Shown: piece by piece, positions 44,430 to 54,671 of the stretch
Numbering within the stretch: position 1 is the first letter of the stretch
Layout of the letters: each line of letters starts with the position of its first letter
Assembly (NCBI RefSeq): GCF_014489535.1
Contig: NZ_CP060783.1
Span: forward strand, 4,485,501-4,549,500
Direction: 5' to 3'
Source of the DNA: Diaphorobacter aerolatus
Lineage (GTDB): Bacteria > Pseudomonadota > Gammaproteobacteria > Burkholderiales > Burkholderiaceae_C
Length of the DNA stretch: 64,000 nucleotides
Made by a program: the position numbers and the translations under genes
The notes under the pieces: generated by a model
The model's database searches: none
Told to the model about the DNA's origin: nothing
What the model saw: the letters and a program-made list of their open reading frames with translations, nothing else

Positions 44430-46414
44430 TCAGGCCTTGGCCGCTTCGGTAGCGGCTTTCTCGCGCACCTGCGCCACATCCGGTTCAGCGATCCAACCGT
44501 GAGCCACCTCGGTCTTCAGCTGCGCGTAGAAGGCGTCAATCTCACCGCCGAAGCGTTGCCACAGATCGCGCGCAGCCATCTCGCCTTGGTGGCGGGCCAA
44601 TAGCGTAGCGAGCGGCGCCTGGGCCTTCACGTCGGGCGGCATGGCAAGGCGCAGGTGGGCGATCAGTTCGGTTTGCGGGGCTTTCACGGCGGTTTCCTCG
44701 TCTAGTTCGATGCTGATGCCGGTAAGGGAAGCAACGGACGCCGCAGCGAACAGCGATGCCAAGTCCCCCTTGTGCTTCAACTGCCGCCGCCATTCCTCGC
44801 ACAGGTCAGTGAGCGTCGCCAGTGCATCAAGAATGCGTCGCTGCTCGTCCACCGGCGGGATCGGCAGGGGGAAGCTGCGAAGCTGTGTCATGTTGATGGA
44901 CGCGAGATTGGTCGTTTGCTTCGACGCCCCGGCAAAATAGTCCCTGCCGATGCCGGAGTTGAAGACCAACTCCACCCACGCTTTCAGAAGCTTCTCGCTG
45001 GGAACGCGAGCCTTGAAGACGTGGTTCTGATGGAGGCACTTCTCTACGCCGCCTTGCCAGATTGCTGTTCGGCCAACCTTGTCCCAATCCCCGCCCTCGG
45101 TGATCAAGAGGTCACCCTCGTGGACCAGGTACTTCGGCAGCTCGTCCTCTGCAATCTCGATGGACTTCAGGTGCTCCAGTTTGAAGTAACCGCGCTGAAC
45201 GTTGGCAACTGCCAAGTAGGGGCACATCACCACCGGCTTGCCCCGCAGATCTCGGCCTTTGGTGACACCGCCAATGACCACTGCGACCTCATCGAACGCC
45301 GCCACGGCCCAGTGCTCTGGGTAGGTCATATCGCGTTCCACCATACCCGCCAGCTTCTGCCGTCGCATCACACCAGTGGCGATGTACTTCGAACGAAGTG
45401 CCGAACAATCCGCTGTGATGCGCGCCAGATCGACGTCAGATTTGCTGGCTCGCACCAGCACCCCACGCACAGCCAAGTTCTTCAGCTCGGCGATGACGTC
45501 ATCGACATCCGCCGGCTCGCTGAACAAGCCCCGAAGTTGGCTTGCAGGCGTAGCCAACTCGTCTGCAATTCGTGCGGGCTTTGGGCGCTGGTGAGGGCTT
45601 GCAGGGTGGACTGCCGCAGGGCGTTCTGCAGCTTGCGGCGGTCTTGCTGCTGCTGCTCCAGCTGATCGCACAAGACCATCAGCTCGTCGACTTTGGCGAC
45701 GATGCGGATTTGCTCCTGCCTTGGCGGAAAAGGAAACAGCGCCTCACGTGCCGCGTTCGTCCCCAGACGGGGAAGGTTCATGCCGTAGGTTGAGCCGTCT
45801 GCATAGGCAACAAAGTAAGGGGACTTCAAATACCACCGCAGATAACCTGCCTCGATGTGTTCAAAGAATGAGATCGGGCTAATCTCCGTCGTACAAACAC
45901 CGGGCGAGTCCGCGATCAGGACTTTGTCAAGATACGGACGCAACTTCCCATACAGAACTGCACCAGCTGGAAAGCCGTTCTTGGTGCTCTTGAACTGACG
46001 ATCCCGGACCAAGACTTTGGTCGACAGCTTTGAGGTGCTCTTTTCAATGTCTTCGAGCTCAAGGACCCATGTGTCTTCGTCAACGTCCCCGAGTGCAATC
46101 TTGGGCGCATCCCCGTAGTTTGTGACGTGGCCAAGTCGTGTCCAGGCCCAGCCATCCGGCAACAGCCATGGCTGATCACCTTTCGAAACTCCGGTCGGAT
46201 CCGGTTGCCTCTTGATCTCCTTCTTAGCGATCAGAGTCTTTTGGTGCCGCCTGTTCAGCTCAATCAACGAGTCCGCCGTGACGTCGCCCGGCACACGCTC
46301 CGTCGCCCGCCCAGAAATGGCAAGTTGAAGGATAAGCGCCCGGAGCTTCGCTACTCCCCCAGGTGAGTTGGCGATGTGCCCGAACTCCGCCAGGAACTGC
46401 TGCGCATTCATCAA
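44430..46414 (-). CDS. hsdS: Type I restriction specificity subunit HsdS (frameshifted)
   Basis: About 661 residues with two target recognition domains, around residues 90-250 (WLLPDGWAWTRLGHVTNYGD) and 390-560 (TYPEHWAVAAFDEVAVVIGG). Each is followed by a conserved helix region (PRQEQIRIVAKVDELMVLCD; PVDEQRRILDALATLTDLCE). A CCCC run (45529-45532) lacks one base between the two domains; restored, LRLQANFGGLFSEPAD. It overlaps hsdM by 4 bp. HsdS sets the methylation and cleavage sequence. Confidence 0.9.
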
Positions 46415-48186
46415 GCGTCCTCGCCCACGAAGTGGTGCGCCAACGCCGCAGCCAGCTCGCTCTTCAGGCGGTTCTCGGTCTCGTCGATCTGGCCCAGCAG
46501 CGCCTTGTACTTGTCGAGCAGCACATCGGGGTCATGGCTCTCTTCCTCGGGCGCGTTGGGGTTCTTGAGGTCCAGGTTGTAGATCGGCCAGTACAGCCGG
46601 TCCCCGGCCCCCTTGGCATCGCGGGCTTGCGAGCGCAAGGTTTCGGCCTGGGCGCGCAATGTGTCGATCTCTGCCTCCACCGGCTGGCGCTGTTTAGCAT
46701 CGCTCAAACTCTTGATGGACTCGCGCAGGTCGGGGACACGTTTTTCAAGAGCGCTGGCCTCGTTACCCAACTGCTCGGCCCGGTCCCAATGCGGCTTCGC
46801 GGCGGCCTCCGCCTGTTCGCGCTTGGTCTTGAAATCCACCTTCCAGGCGAACTCGTTCTCCACCCGGTCGGCAAAGTCATTGGCCTCGCTGCCCCACCAG
46901 TCTTGCTCGGGTTTGAACTCTTCGAAGCGGATGGGCTTGGTCTTGCTGTAGCTCTTGTAGCCGGGCGGATACGGGTGCTCGTAGTACCAGATGGTGTCGG
47001 TGTGAAAGTGCTCGGTGCCATCGTCCACCGTGGCGCCCCTGGTGAAGAACAGCAGGTTGGTCTTGATGGTGGTGTACGGGGCGAACACGCCCTTGGGCAG
47101 GCGCACAATGGTGTGGAGCTTGCAGTCGCGCAGCAGCAGCTTCTTCAGTATGGCCTTGGTGCCGTCGCCAAACAGGAAGCCGTCGGGCAGCACGACGGCG
47201 GCGCGGCCGTTCTCCTTCAGCAGCTTCTTGACGATCAGCGCCATGAACATGTCGGCGGTTTCTCGCGTGCGCAGGTCAGCCGGGTAGTCACCGCCCACGC
47301 CGTCGTCCTCGTAGCCGCCGAAGGGCGGGTTGGTGATGATGCAGTCCACCTTGTCGTTGGCGTTCCACTCGTTCCAGCCTACGCCCAGGGTGTTGCGGTG
47401 CTCGATCTGGCTGGGCACGTCGATGCCGTGCAGCAGCATGTTTGTGGTGCACAGCAGGTGCGGCAGCTGCTTCTTCTCGATGCCGCGGATCAGGCCCTCG
47501 ATGGCGGCCTTGTCGGCCGCGCTGGATTTGGCCGTCAGTTGGTTGCGCAGGTGGTCGATGGCGGCCGTGAGGAAGCCGCCGGTACCGCAGGCCGGATCCA
47601 TCACGGTCTCACGCTTGGCCAAGCTGGGATTTAGCCGGTCGGCCATGAATTGGGTGATGGCGCGCGGGGTGTAGAACTCGCCCGCGTTGCCGGCGCCGCG
47701 CAGGTCGTTCAGCAACTGCTCGTACACGTCCCCCAGACTGGCGCGGGTCTTGAAGTCGTGGAAGTTGATGGCCTCTTCCAGCTTCTCGACCACGGCGAGC
47801 AACTGGGTGCCGGACTTCATGTAGTTGTTGGCGTCCTCGAAGACGCTGCGGATCACCTTGTGCTGCGGGCTGGCGTTGGCGTTCAACTCCTTCAGCGTGG
47901 GGAACAACTCATTGTTGACGAAGCTGATGATGGCGCTGCCGGCGATCTGCGGCTTCTTCTTGCCGTCTGGCCCTGCCACGTAGGCCGCCCAGTTGCGCCA
48001 GCGCATGGCCTTCGGCAGCGGGGACTTGTACTTCGCGTTGTCGTCTTCCCATTCTTCCTCACGCTGATCAAAGACCTTGAGGAAGAGCATCCAGGTGAGT
48101 TGGCCCAGGCGCTGGGCGTCGCCGTCGACGCCGTCGTCCTTACGCATGATGTCTTGGATGGACTTGATGGTGCTGGTGAGGTTCAT
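46411..48186 (-). CDS. hsdM: Type I DNA N6-adenine methyltransferase HsdM
   Basis: 591 residues. N-terminal helical HsdM domain (IKSIQDIMRKDDGVDGDAQR), AdoMet motif I MDPACGTGGFLTAAIDHL and catalytic motif IV IITNPPFGGYED. The C-terminal coiled coils contact HsdS. It methylates adenine in the HsdS-defined site. It overlaps hsdS by 4 bp and lies 35 bp after hsdR. Confidence 0.96.
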   Translation of the reverse strand: MNLTSTIKSIQDIMRKDDGVDGDAQRLGQLTWMLFLKVFDQREEEWEDDNAKYKSPLPKAMRWRNWAAYVAGPDGKKKPQIAGSAIISFVNNELFPTLKELNANASPQHKVIRSVFEDANNYMKSGTQLLAVVEKLEEAINFHDFKTRASLGDVYEQLLNDLRGAGNAGEFYTPRAITQFMADRLNPSLAKRETVMDPACGTGGFLTAAIDHLRNQLTAKSSAADKAAIEGLIRGIEKKQLPHLLCTTNMLLHGIDVPSQIEHRNTLGVGWNEWNANDKVDCIITNPPFGGYEDDGVGGDYPADLRTRETADMFMALIVKKLLKENGRAAVVLPDGFLFGDGTKAILKKLLLRDCKLHTIVRLPKGVFAPYTTIKTNLLFFTRGATVDDGTEHFHTDTIWYYEHPYPPGYKSYSKTKPIRFEEFKPEQDWWGSEANDFADRVENEFAWKVDFKTKREQAEAAAKPHWDRAEQLGNEASALEKRVPDLRESIKSLSDAKQRQPVEAEIDTLRAQAETLRSQARDAKGAGDRLYWPIYNLDLKNPNAPEEESHDPDVLLDKYKALLGQIDETENRLKSELAAALAHHFVGEDA

Positions 48187-48221
48187 CTCGTTGTTCTCGG
48201 ATCAAGCCGCCCGCCAGTGGG

Positions 48222-50648
48222 TCAGGCTTGCTTCTTGTCGTTCTCTTCGTAAAGTGCTTGTTCCAGAGCCTGCACGGCCTGGGTGAACTGTTCGACCCCG
48301 CCAAAGATGCCGCGCCGGATCTGCGTCTTGCTGCCGAACTGGTCGAAAGGCGGCAACTCCAGGACCTTGGCGTCTTCGATGTTCTGCACGCCGTGGTCAG
48401 CGAACTTGTCGAGCAAGGCTTCCAACACGGCCCGGGCTTGGTCACCGTATTTCCCGAACACGTCGCGCTTCTTGACGTTGTTGGCGCGCTCGCGCCGGGT
48501 CAGCGGTTTCTGGTCGAAGGCGACATGGGCCACGAGGTCGAACACGTCCAGCTCGGCGCCGTTCAGTACGGCTTGCTGCAGGACCTCCAGGGGGACGCCG
48601 TGGTCAGCCAACTCTTCAAGGACTGCCTGCTTGCGCTCGGCGCCATTCCAGCGGCGGAGGAAGTCGGTCAAGCCGCCGAACTCGGCCTGCAGCGCCTTCT
48701 TGATGTCGTCTTTGAGCAGGACGCGGTAGTCCTCGGTGATGAGCTTGCCGTCGGCATCAAGGTACTGCGATCGCTCGACAGCAACGCGCACGTTGACGTC
48801 TCCGATGATGTACTTTATACGGCCTTCGCCCCCGCCGCCGGTGGTGATGCCAGGCGGTGTGACCTCTGTGCTGGACTGTGCGGGTCCAAGGGACGAAGGA
48901 TCGGGCTCACCTGTTCCCAATGGAACCTCGGGCGGCAGCACCGGTTCGTCGTCCTTGGGCTCGTAGATCACCACAGGTTCGCCGTCGAAGTCCGGATCGG
49001 CAAACAAGCGCGTGGCGCCCTTGAAGTCCATGATGGTGAAGTACAGCTTCTGGTAGTCCTCGCGCAGGCGCGTTCCGCGGCCGATGATCTGCTTGAACTC
49101 GGTCATCGAGTTGATGTTCTGGTCCAGCACGATCAGTTTGCAGGTCTTCGCGTCCACCCCGGTGGTCAACAGCTTCGATGTGGTGGCGATCACGGGATAC
49201 GGCTCGTCGTTGTCGATGAAGTACGACAGCTGGGCTTTGCCCTCGTTGTCATCGCCGGTGATGCGCATGACGTACCGACGGTTGCTGGCGGCGGCGGGGA
49301 TGATCTTGACCAGCTCCTGACGCATGCGCTCGGCATGGTCCTGGTCGTCGCAAAACACGATGGTCTTGGCCATCGGATCCGTGGCCTTCAGGTACTCCCA
49401 CACCTTGCAAGCAACCAGCCGGGTGCGCTTCTCTAGCACCAGGTTGCGGTCGAAGTCCTTGGTGGTGTACTGGCGCTGCGCGACAGGCTGGCCCAGCTTG
49501 TCGACCTTGCCTTTCTCCGGGGTGTAGCCGACTGCATCCATGTCGGTCGCGATGCGGATGACCTTGTAGGGTGCGAGGAAGCCGTCCTCTATGCCTTGCT
49601 TCAGCGAGTAGGTGTAGATCGGATCGCCGAAGTAGGTGAGGTTGCTCACCTCCTTGGTCTCTTTCGGTGTCGCAGTCATGCCTAGGTGCGTTGCTGCACT
49701 GAAGTAGTCCAGTACGTCCCGCCAGGCGGAATCATCGGCAGCGCTGCCGCGATGGCACTCGTCGATGACCACCAAGTCGAAGAAGTCGGCGGGGAACTGC
49801 CGATAGATCTGCTTCCACTCCTCGCGCCCTGTCACGGCCTGGTACAGCGCGAGGTAGATCTCGTAGTTCTTCTTGACCTCGCGGTTGGTGACCTTGTGCA
49901 TCGCCTCGCCGAACGGGGCGAAGTCCTGCTGCATGGTCTGGTCGACCAGGATGTTTCGGTCCGCCAGGAAGAGGATCCGCTTCTTGGCCTTGGCCTTCCA
50001 CAGCCGCCAGATGATCTGGAAGGCGGTGTAGGTCTTGCCCGTGCCTGTGGCCATGACCAGCAACACGCGCTGCTGACCCTTGGCAATCGCCTCAATCGCG
50101 CGATTGATGGCGACGCGCTGGTAGTAGCGGGGTTCCCTGTCGCTGCCGTCCGTATAGAACGGCTGCTCCACTAGCGCCACTGCTGCTGGCTCTGTCAGCC
50201 CCTTCCACTGCTGAAACAATGCCCATAGCTCGGCGTGAGTCAAAAAGGCGTCCATTGGAACTTCGCGTTCCGCAGGCGAGGTCAGCCCAGTCCGGTCGTG
50301 CACCAGGAATGCAATACCGTTGCTACTGATGGCGAATGGGGCGTCCAGCATCTCGGCATAGGCTAGAGCCTGCTGCATGCCGTGGCCAACCGGGAACCGA
50401 GCTTGCTTCGCCTCGATCACGGCCAGTGGAACGTTCGGCCGGGCGTAGAGGACATAGTCAGCCCGCTTGGGCCCGCCTTTGGCATCCGGATTGCGCACCC
50501 GAGACGCCAGCTTGCCGCGCACCACCACTCGCCCATCGGTAAGACCCACTTCCTCGCGAAACTGATGCTGCAACCAACCAGCCTGCTGAATCGAAGGCGT
50601 GATGAACTTGGTGCAGATGTCGCGTTCGCTCAAGTCGCGCTTATCCAT
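48222..50648 (-). CDS. hsdR: Type I restriction endonuclease subunit HsdR
   Basis: 808 residues. An N-terminal PD-(D/E)xK nuclease region (ADYVLYARPNVPLAVIEAKQ), SF2 motor with Walker A VMATGTGKTYTAFQIIWRL, DECHRGSAAD motif II and a GRGTRLREDY motif VI region, then an EcoEI-type C-terminal domain. It translocates and cuts unmethylated DNA. The length is typical of EcoEI-like HsdR. First gene of the R-M-S operon. Confidence 0.95.
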   Translation of the reverse strand: MDKRDLSERDICTKFITPSIQQAGWLQHQFREEVGLTDGRVVVRGKLASRVRNPDAKGGPKRADYVLYARPNVPLAVIEAKQARFPVGHGMQQALAYAEMLDAPFAISSNGIAFLVHDRTGLTSPAEREVPMDAFLTHAELWALFQQWKGLTEPAAVALVEQPFYTDGSDREPRYYQRVAINRAIEAIAKGQQRVLLVMATGTGKTYTAFQIIWRLWKAKAKKRILFLADRNILVDQTMQQDFAPFGEAMHKVTNREVKKNYEIYLALYQAVTGREEWKQIYRQFPADFFDLVVIDECHRGSAADDSAWRDVLDYFSAATHLGMTATPKETKEVSNLTYFGDPIYTYSLKQGIEDGFLAPYKVIRIATDMDAVGYTPEKGKVDKLGQPVAQRQYTTKDFDRNLVLEKRTRLVACKVWEYLKATDPMAKTIVFCDDQDHAERMRQELVKIIPAAASNRRYVMRITGDDNEGKAQLSYFIDNDEPYPVIATTSKLLTTGVDAKTCKLIVLDQNINSMTEFKQIIGRGTRLREDYQKLYFTIMDFKGATRLFADPDFDGEPVVIYEPKDDEPVLPPEVPLGTGEPDPSSLGPAQSSTEVTPPGITTGGGGEGRIKYIIGDVNVRVAVERSQYLDADGKLITEDYRVLLKDDIKKALQAEFGGLTDFLRRWNGAERKQAVLEELADHGVPLEVLQQAVLNGAELDVFDLVAHVAFDQKPLTRRERANNVKKRDVFGKYGDQARAVLEALLDKFADHGVQNIEDAKVLELPPFDQFGSKTQIRRGIFGGVEQFTQAVQALEQALYEENDKKQA

Positions 50649-50675
50649 CCGATCCTCCCAATCCGCATTTTCCGA

Positions 50676-51095
50676 TTACCCTTGCCATGGGTTGATCACG
50701 CCTGCGCCCGCTGCTTCGAAGAGACTGGTATCCCGCGTTGCAACGGCAAATCCATTGGCCGATGCGATGGCGGCGATGTAGGCGTCTGCCGAAGAGATGG
50801 CCGTGCCCACGGCGCGTGCCTTGGCCATCAGCGCCGCATAGGCCTGGGTGCAGGCTAAGTCAAAGGGCAGTACCCGGCCAGCAAACAACGGCAGCACGCG
50901 CTTTTCCAAGTTCTCTTGCAGGCATGCGCGCCGCTTGCCAGCCGGCAGCAAGACGACACCCGCCCGCAATTCGGCCACCGTGATGGCGGAAAGGAACAAA
51001 GTATCCATCGCCTGGGCGTCGATCCACTCGATCACCCGCGGCTCAGGAGCGTGCCGGAGAGGCTCCAACATCACATTGGTGTCGAGCAGAATCAT
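50676..51095 (-). CDS. vapC: VapC-family PIN ribonuclease toxin
   Basis: 139 residues. PIN catalytic acids in MILLDTNVMLEPL, SAITVAELRAGV and SSADAYIAAIA are intact. FitB/VapC type, cutting RNA (often tRNA) when freed from its antitoxin. It overlaps vapB by 4 bp (51092-51095) and ends 28 bp before hsdR, so it could act as an addiction lock on the restriction operon. Confidence 0.92.
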   Translation of the reverse strand: MILLDTNVMLEPLRHAPEPRVIEWIDAQAMDTLFLSAITVAELRAGVVLLPAGKRRACLQENLEKRVLPLFAGRVLPFDLACTQAYAALMAKARAVGTAISSADAYIAAIASANGFAVATRDTSLFEAAGAGVINPWQG

Positions 51096-51346
51096 TCGAA
51101 GCTCACCGGACGCGCAGGCGTTTCGTCGCGCACCTGCTCGAACACAGCAAACTCTTCATCACTCAGCTTGGCTTGGCGGCCCATGTCAGCCAGGAGCGAA
51201 CCCAGCTTCACGCGCCCTTTGGGACTAATCGCTGACTCCAAAATCTCGCGCACTTCAGCCTCCATGCTCTGGCCGTGCTGGGCAGCGCGAACGCGTAGAG
51301 CACGGTGCACTTCCTCGGGAAGATTTCGAACTGTCAGCATGGCCAT
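51092..51346 (-). CDS. vapB: VapB/FitA-like antitoxin
   Basis: About 84 residues from the ATG at 51346 (MAMLTVRNLPEEVHRAL). The ribbon-helix-helix N-terminus continues RVRAAQHGQSMEAEVREILE; the C-terminus (AVFEQVRDETPARPVSFE) should wrap the VapC active site. An upstream ATG would extend it into the promoter palindrome, so it was not used. It likely autorepresses at 51359-51394. Confidence 0.88.
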   Translation of the reverse strand: MAMLTVRNLPEEVHRALRVRAAQHGQSMEAEVREILESAISPKGRVKLGSLLADMGRQAKLSDEEFAVFEQVRDETPARPVSFE

Positions 51347-51358
51347 GGGGATCATCCA

Positions 51359-51394
51359 AATGCATTCGATGCATGCATCGTAGCGAAATGCATT
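51359..51394. promoter_or_regulatory. Palindromic operator of vapBC
   Basis: AATGCATTCG (51359-51368) and CGAAATGCATT (51384-51394) are inverted arms around a central ATGCATGCAT (51369-51378). It lies just upstream of vapB, the expected site of RHH autoregulation. Confidence 0.6.
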
Positions 51395-51507
51395 CATGAT
51401 GAAAATAGTTGAACTGAAAACTAATGCCGAATGACTCCCCTAAATTACGCAGCTTGTTCGAATTGCGCGAAAGGGAAGATGGCAGTGTGTAGACCCCCGA
51501 AACGAAA

Positions 51508-51531
51508 CAAGGACCCGAAGGTCCTTGTTTT
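51508..51531 (-). terminator. Terminator of tRNA-His
   Basis: AACAAGGACC and GGTCCTTGTT form a 10-bp stem with a tetraloop, followed on the minus strand by TCGTTT. It separates the tRNA gene from the vapBC region. Confidence 0.75.
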
Positions 51532-51540
51532 ACTGGCATT

Positions 51541-51617
51541 TGGGGTGGCTGATGGGGCTCGAACCCACGACAACAGGAATCACAATCCTGGACTCTACCA
51601 ACTGAGCTACAGCCACC
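51541..51617 (-). tRNA. tRNA-His(GTG)
   Basis: A cloverleaf with anticodon loop TTGTGAT (anticodon GTG). The extra 5' G at position -1 pairs with C73, the histidine identity element, and CCA is encoded (complement of 51541-51543). Acceptor GTGGCTG pairs with CAGCCAC. It borders the defence island on its right side. Confidence 0.95.
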
Positions 51618-51700
51618 GTAGTGTAGAAATCGATTATAGCGCCATTTTCGGGGTCAGCCCCAGACGCTGTCGAAATTTTTAGCGTCCGGGCCTTCCGTCG

Positions 51701-53606
51701 TTATTCCGTGCTGGGGCGGGGAACCTTGATTTCTGCCTTGAATTGCTGTTTGAGCAGTTCGTAGTACGCCATGGCTTCCACGCCGGACCAGACTTGGGTG
51801 TATTGCTGGAGTTCGCGCTCGGTGGTGGCGGCGTCCTGCGGTGCGCGGGGACGATCTTTTCCACCTTCGCAACGGCGTAGCCTGCGGCGCCCAGATTCAC
51901 GCCGACCCAGGTGGGCAGGTTGTCGATGGGGGCCTGCAGCACGGCGTCGAGAACGGGGCGGGGCTGGTCGTGCGGCTGTTCGCGCGAGACCGTCATCGGA
52001 GCGGACAGGCCGGTGGCAGAAGCGGGGGCGGCTTTCCATGCGGCGAGCTTGGCGTCGCCGTCCTGGCGTGCGAGTTCAGCGGCCTTGTCTGCGATGTAGA
52101 ACGTCCTGGCCTTTTCCTTGGCTTGCTCCCAGGGGATGGTCATTGCGGGCGTGTAGCTGGTCACGCGGCCGGCGGCCAGCATGCTCGGGCCTACTTCGAT
52201 GGCTTCGGTGGCGCGCTTGTTTTGCAGGGCGTCCTGCGAGAACAGTGCTTCGAGGAAGCGCGCGTTGGCCAGCGGACCTTGTGTTTCGGGACCGGGCACG
52301 CGAGTGACGTTGTTCACGGTTTGCAGCTTGAGCTTGAACTTGTCGGCGACGGCCTTCAGGTTGTCGCCTTGTTCGTAGACGGTGTTCGTGAAGGTGTCGG
52401 CGATTTCTGCGTACTTGCGTTGGGCCTGCTGGTCACGCAGTTCGGCTTCGAGCTTGGGGCGCAGTTCTTCGAACGTGGGGCGCGGCGGCGTCTTCACGTC
52501 GGTCAGCATGATGATGTGGAAACCGAAGTCGGAGGCCACGACGTCGCTGATGTCGCCTTTCTTCAGCGCATAGGCGGAGTCTTCGAATGGCTTGACCATC
52601 GAGCCGCGCGAGAAGAATCCCAGATCGCCCCGGACGCTGCAGACCCAGGATCTTGCGATTCCTTCCTGGCCACGTCGGCAAAGCTCGCGGGATTCTTGCG
52701 GACTTCGGCGAGGATGGCCTCGGCCTTTGCCTTGGCTTTTTCGCGGTCGCCGGACGAGGCTTCCTTGGGTGCGCTGATCAGGATGTGGCTTGCGCGGCGT
52801 TCTTCCTTGCCGGACAGGCGCTCGAGGTTTTCCTTGTAGAAGGTGCGCAGGTCGTCTTCGTTCGGAACGATGGTGGCCTTGACGGCATCGAGATTCAGCA
52901 CAAGGTATTCGACCGCGGCCTGCTCGTTCTGCTGGAAGCGCGGCGCATTCGCCTTGTAGAAGGCTTCGACGTCGGCATCCGACGCGGTGACCTTGGATGT
53001 GTAGTTGCTGGCGTCGAAACGCGCAACCTGGATCTGACGGCCTTGCCAGACGGCGTCCATGCCGAGCTTCACTTCGGGTTCGGTGCTGAACGACGATGTG
53101 AGCAGACCGCCCATCACCTGATTGACCGACAGATCGTAGCGAACCTGGTTCTCGAAGCCTTCGGGTGTCAAGCCTTGGGCGCCGACGAGCGCGCGATACG
53201 CTTCGGCATCCAGCGTGCCGTCGGGCTTGCGCAGTGCGGCGATCTGCGGAATCTTCTGCAGCTCGCGCGCCAGCCGCACGTCGGTGGTCGCGAAGTGCAT
53301 CTTGCGCGCGGCCGACTCGTACACCTTGTCGCGCACGATGCGCTCAAGCGTTTCGTACTTGGCCTGCGGGGAGTCCAGCAGCTTGTTGTCCATGGCCGGG
53401 TTCTGCGCGCGCAGGCGGTCGCTGGCCTGGCGGTGCGCGGCGTCCCAATCCGCTTGCGTGATGTCCTTGCCGTCCACGCGCGCCACGACGGGGCTCTTCT
53501 CGGTGAAGTAGTTCTGGTTCACTCCCACGAGAATGAACGAGGGAACGATCAGCAAGACCAGCAAGAACATCACTATTTTTGAGTGCTTGCGGATGGCTTC
53601 AAACAT
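51701..53606 (-). CDS. ppiD: Periplasmic folding chaperone PpiD (two frameshifts)
   Basis: About 635 residues: a single N-terminal membrane anchor ([20 protein letters not shown]), a SurA-like N-domain ([20 protein letters not shown]), and a parvulin-like domain ([13 protein letters not shown] to [14 protein letters not shown]). The frame breaks at CCCC 52628-52631 (restored: [13 protein letters not shown]) and GGGG 51847-51850 (restored: [18 protein letters not shown]), ending IKVPRPSTE. Helps outer-membrane proteins leave the Sec translocon. Confidence 0.92.
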
Positions 53607-53942
53607 GGTCAGTCAGTCTTTCTTGCAACAAAAGAAAAGGCGAACCTGACGTTCGCCTTTGCTTGGGCGGCTGGCAAATTGCACGGCAAGAGCGCGATGC
53701 AAGCACCAACGAGGCTTGTCACCCGACATGGGCGACCAGCCCAAGATTGTACCTTTTCGCCCGGAGTTTTCGATCTCATGCGCATTCGCAAACCACTTGG
53801 GCCTGCAATGCCAATGCGTTTTTGCCACGCGGGCGCGAGAGTGGGCGATTCGCACGGCGTGCGCAGCAGGCGTTTTTCAGGGGGTAGGGCGACAGCGTGG
53901 AGCTCGATCAGAAGCTCGTCAAATCAATTGCGAACAAGCATT
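53607..53942. other. Gene-free stretch upstream of ppiD with a leader hairpin
   Basis: No convincing gene is seen. AAAGGCGAAC (53636-53645) and GTTCGCCTTT (53651-53660) form a 10-bp stem followed on the minus strand by TTTTCTTTTG, an intrinsic-terminator form only about 28 nt before the ppiD start. It could be a leader attenuator or the end of a small RNA. Confidence 0.45.
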
Positions 53943-53974
53943 AAAAAAGCCACTCGAATGACTTCAAGTGGCTT
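53943..53974 (-). terminator. Terminator of hupB/tRNA-Val
   Basis: AAGCCACT and AGTGGCTT form an 8-bp stem followed on the minus strand by TTTTTT, just downstream of tRNA-Val(TAC). Confidence 0.8.
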
Positions 53975-53991
53975 CTTCGTTCGGGATCTAG

Positions 53992-54067
53992 TGGTGGGTG
54001 CTAACGGGGTCGAACCGCTGACCTACGCCTTGTAAGGGCGCCGCTCTACCAACTGAGCTAAGCACCC
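53992..54067 (-). tRNA. tRNA-Val(TAC)
   Basis: A 76-nt cloverleaf: acceptor GGGTGCT/AGCACCC, anticodon loop CTTACAA giving TAC, T loop TTCGACC and encoded CCA (complement of 53992-53994). It lies 19 bp downstream of hupB and is probably co-transcribed with it. Confidence 0.96.
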
Positions 54068-54086
54068 ACTTCAATCAACCTGTTGT

Positions 54087-54359
54087 TTAGTTCAGCGCGT
54101 CTTTCAGGGCCTTGCCTGGGCGGAACTTTGGCACCTTGGCTGCCTTGATCTTGATTGTATCACCGGTGCGGGGGTTGCGACCCGTACGAGCGGCACGCTT
54201 GCCCACCGCGAAGGTGCCGAAACCGACGAGCGACACCGTGCCACCCTTTTTCAGCGTCTTCTTGACCGCATCGATCGTGGATTCCAGAGCGCGTGCAGCA
54301 GCAGCCTTGGAGATGTCAGCGTTGTTAGCAATGTGCTCAATCAGTTCGGTTTTATTCAC
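54087..54359 (-). CDS. hupB: DNA-binding protein HU-beta
   Basis: 90 residues: [20 protein letters not shown] at the N-terminus, [20 protein letters not shown] as the beta arm and [12 protein letters not shown] at the end, a classic HU subunit. A nucleoid architectural protein. Its promoter is at 54491-54520, with a long leader. Confidence 0.98.
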   Translation of the reverse strand: MNKTELIEHIANNADISKAAAARALESTIDAVKKTLKKGGTVSLVGFGTFAVGKRAARTGRNPRTGDTIKIKAAKVPKFRPGKALKDALN

Positions 54360-54671
54360 AAGGAACCTCTCGCAAATGAGTGGAAGGGATTAATTCGTTC
54401 TTGCAGACCTGGAGGGAGTTTTCTGTCGCTGCTTTGCAGCAACTCATCAATCCCTTGAAAAGATTGACCGCTCGACAGATTGCTGCTCCAGATTAAAGCT
54501 ATCCCCTTCGTTGGTGTCAATACAGACCGCCGCCGGGCAACAGCATGGGTGGGAATTCTAGTCGTATTTTTCGCTTGGACTTTGGCTCGTTGCAGCATTT
54601 GCCTCGCAAAAGCGCATGCGGCCTGCTACCGGTTGACTTGGATGCAACACATCAATCGAGATTGACACTTG
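54360..54671. other. Intergenic region between pgsA and hupB
   Basis: 312 bp with no gene seen. It holds the hupB leader (with CTGCTTTGCAGCAACTC-type imperfect hairpins) and the hupB promoter at 54491-54520. The remainder to pgsA is featureless to the eye. Confidence 0.5.
54491..54520 (-). promoter_or_regulatory. Probable hupB promoter
   Basis: Minus-strand TTGACA (54515-54520), an 18-nt spacer and TTAATC (54491-54496). The -35 is perfect and the -10 is weak. It is about 130 bp upstream of the hupB start. Confidence 0.5.
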
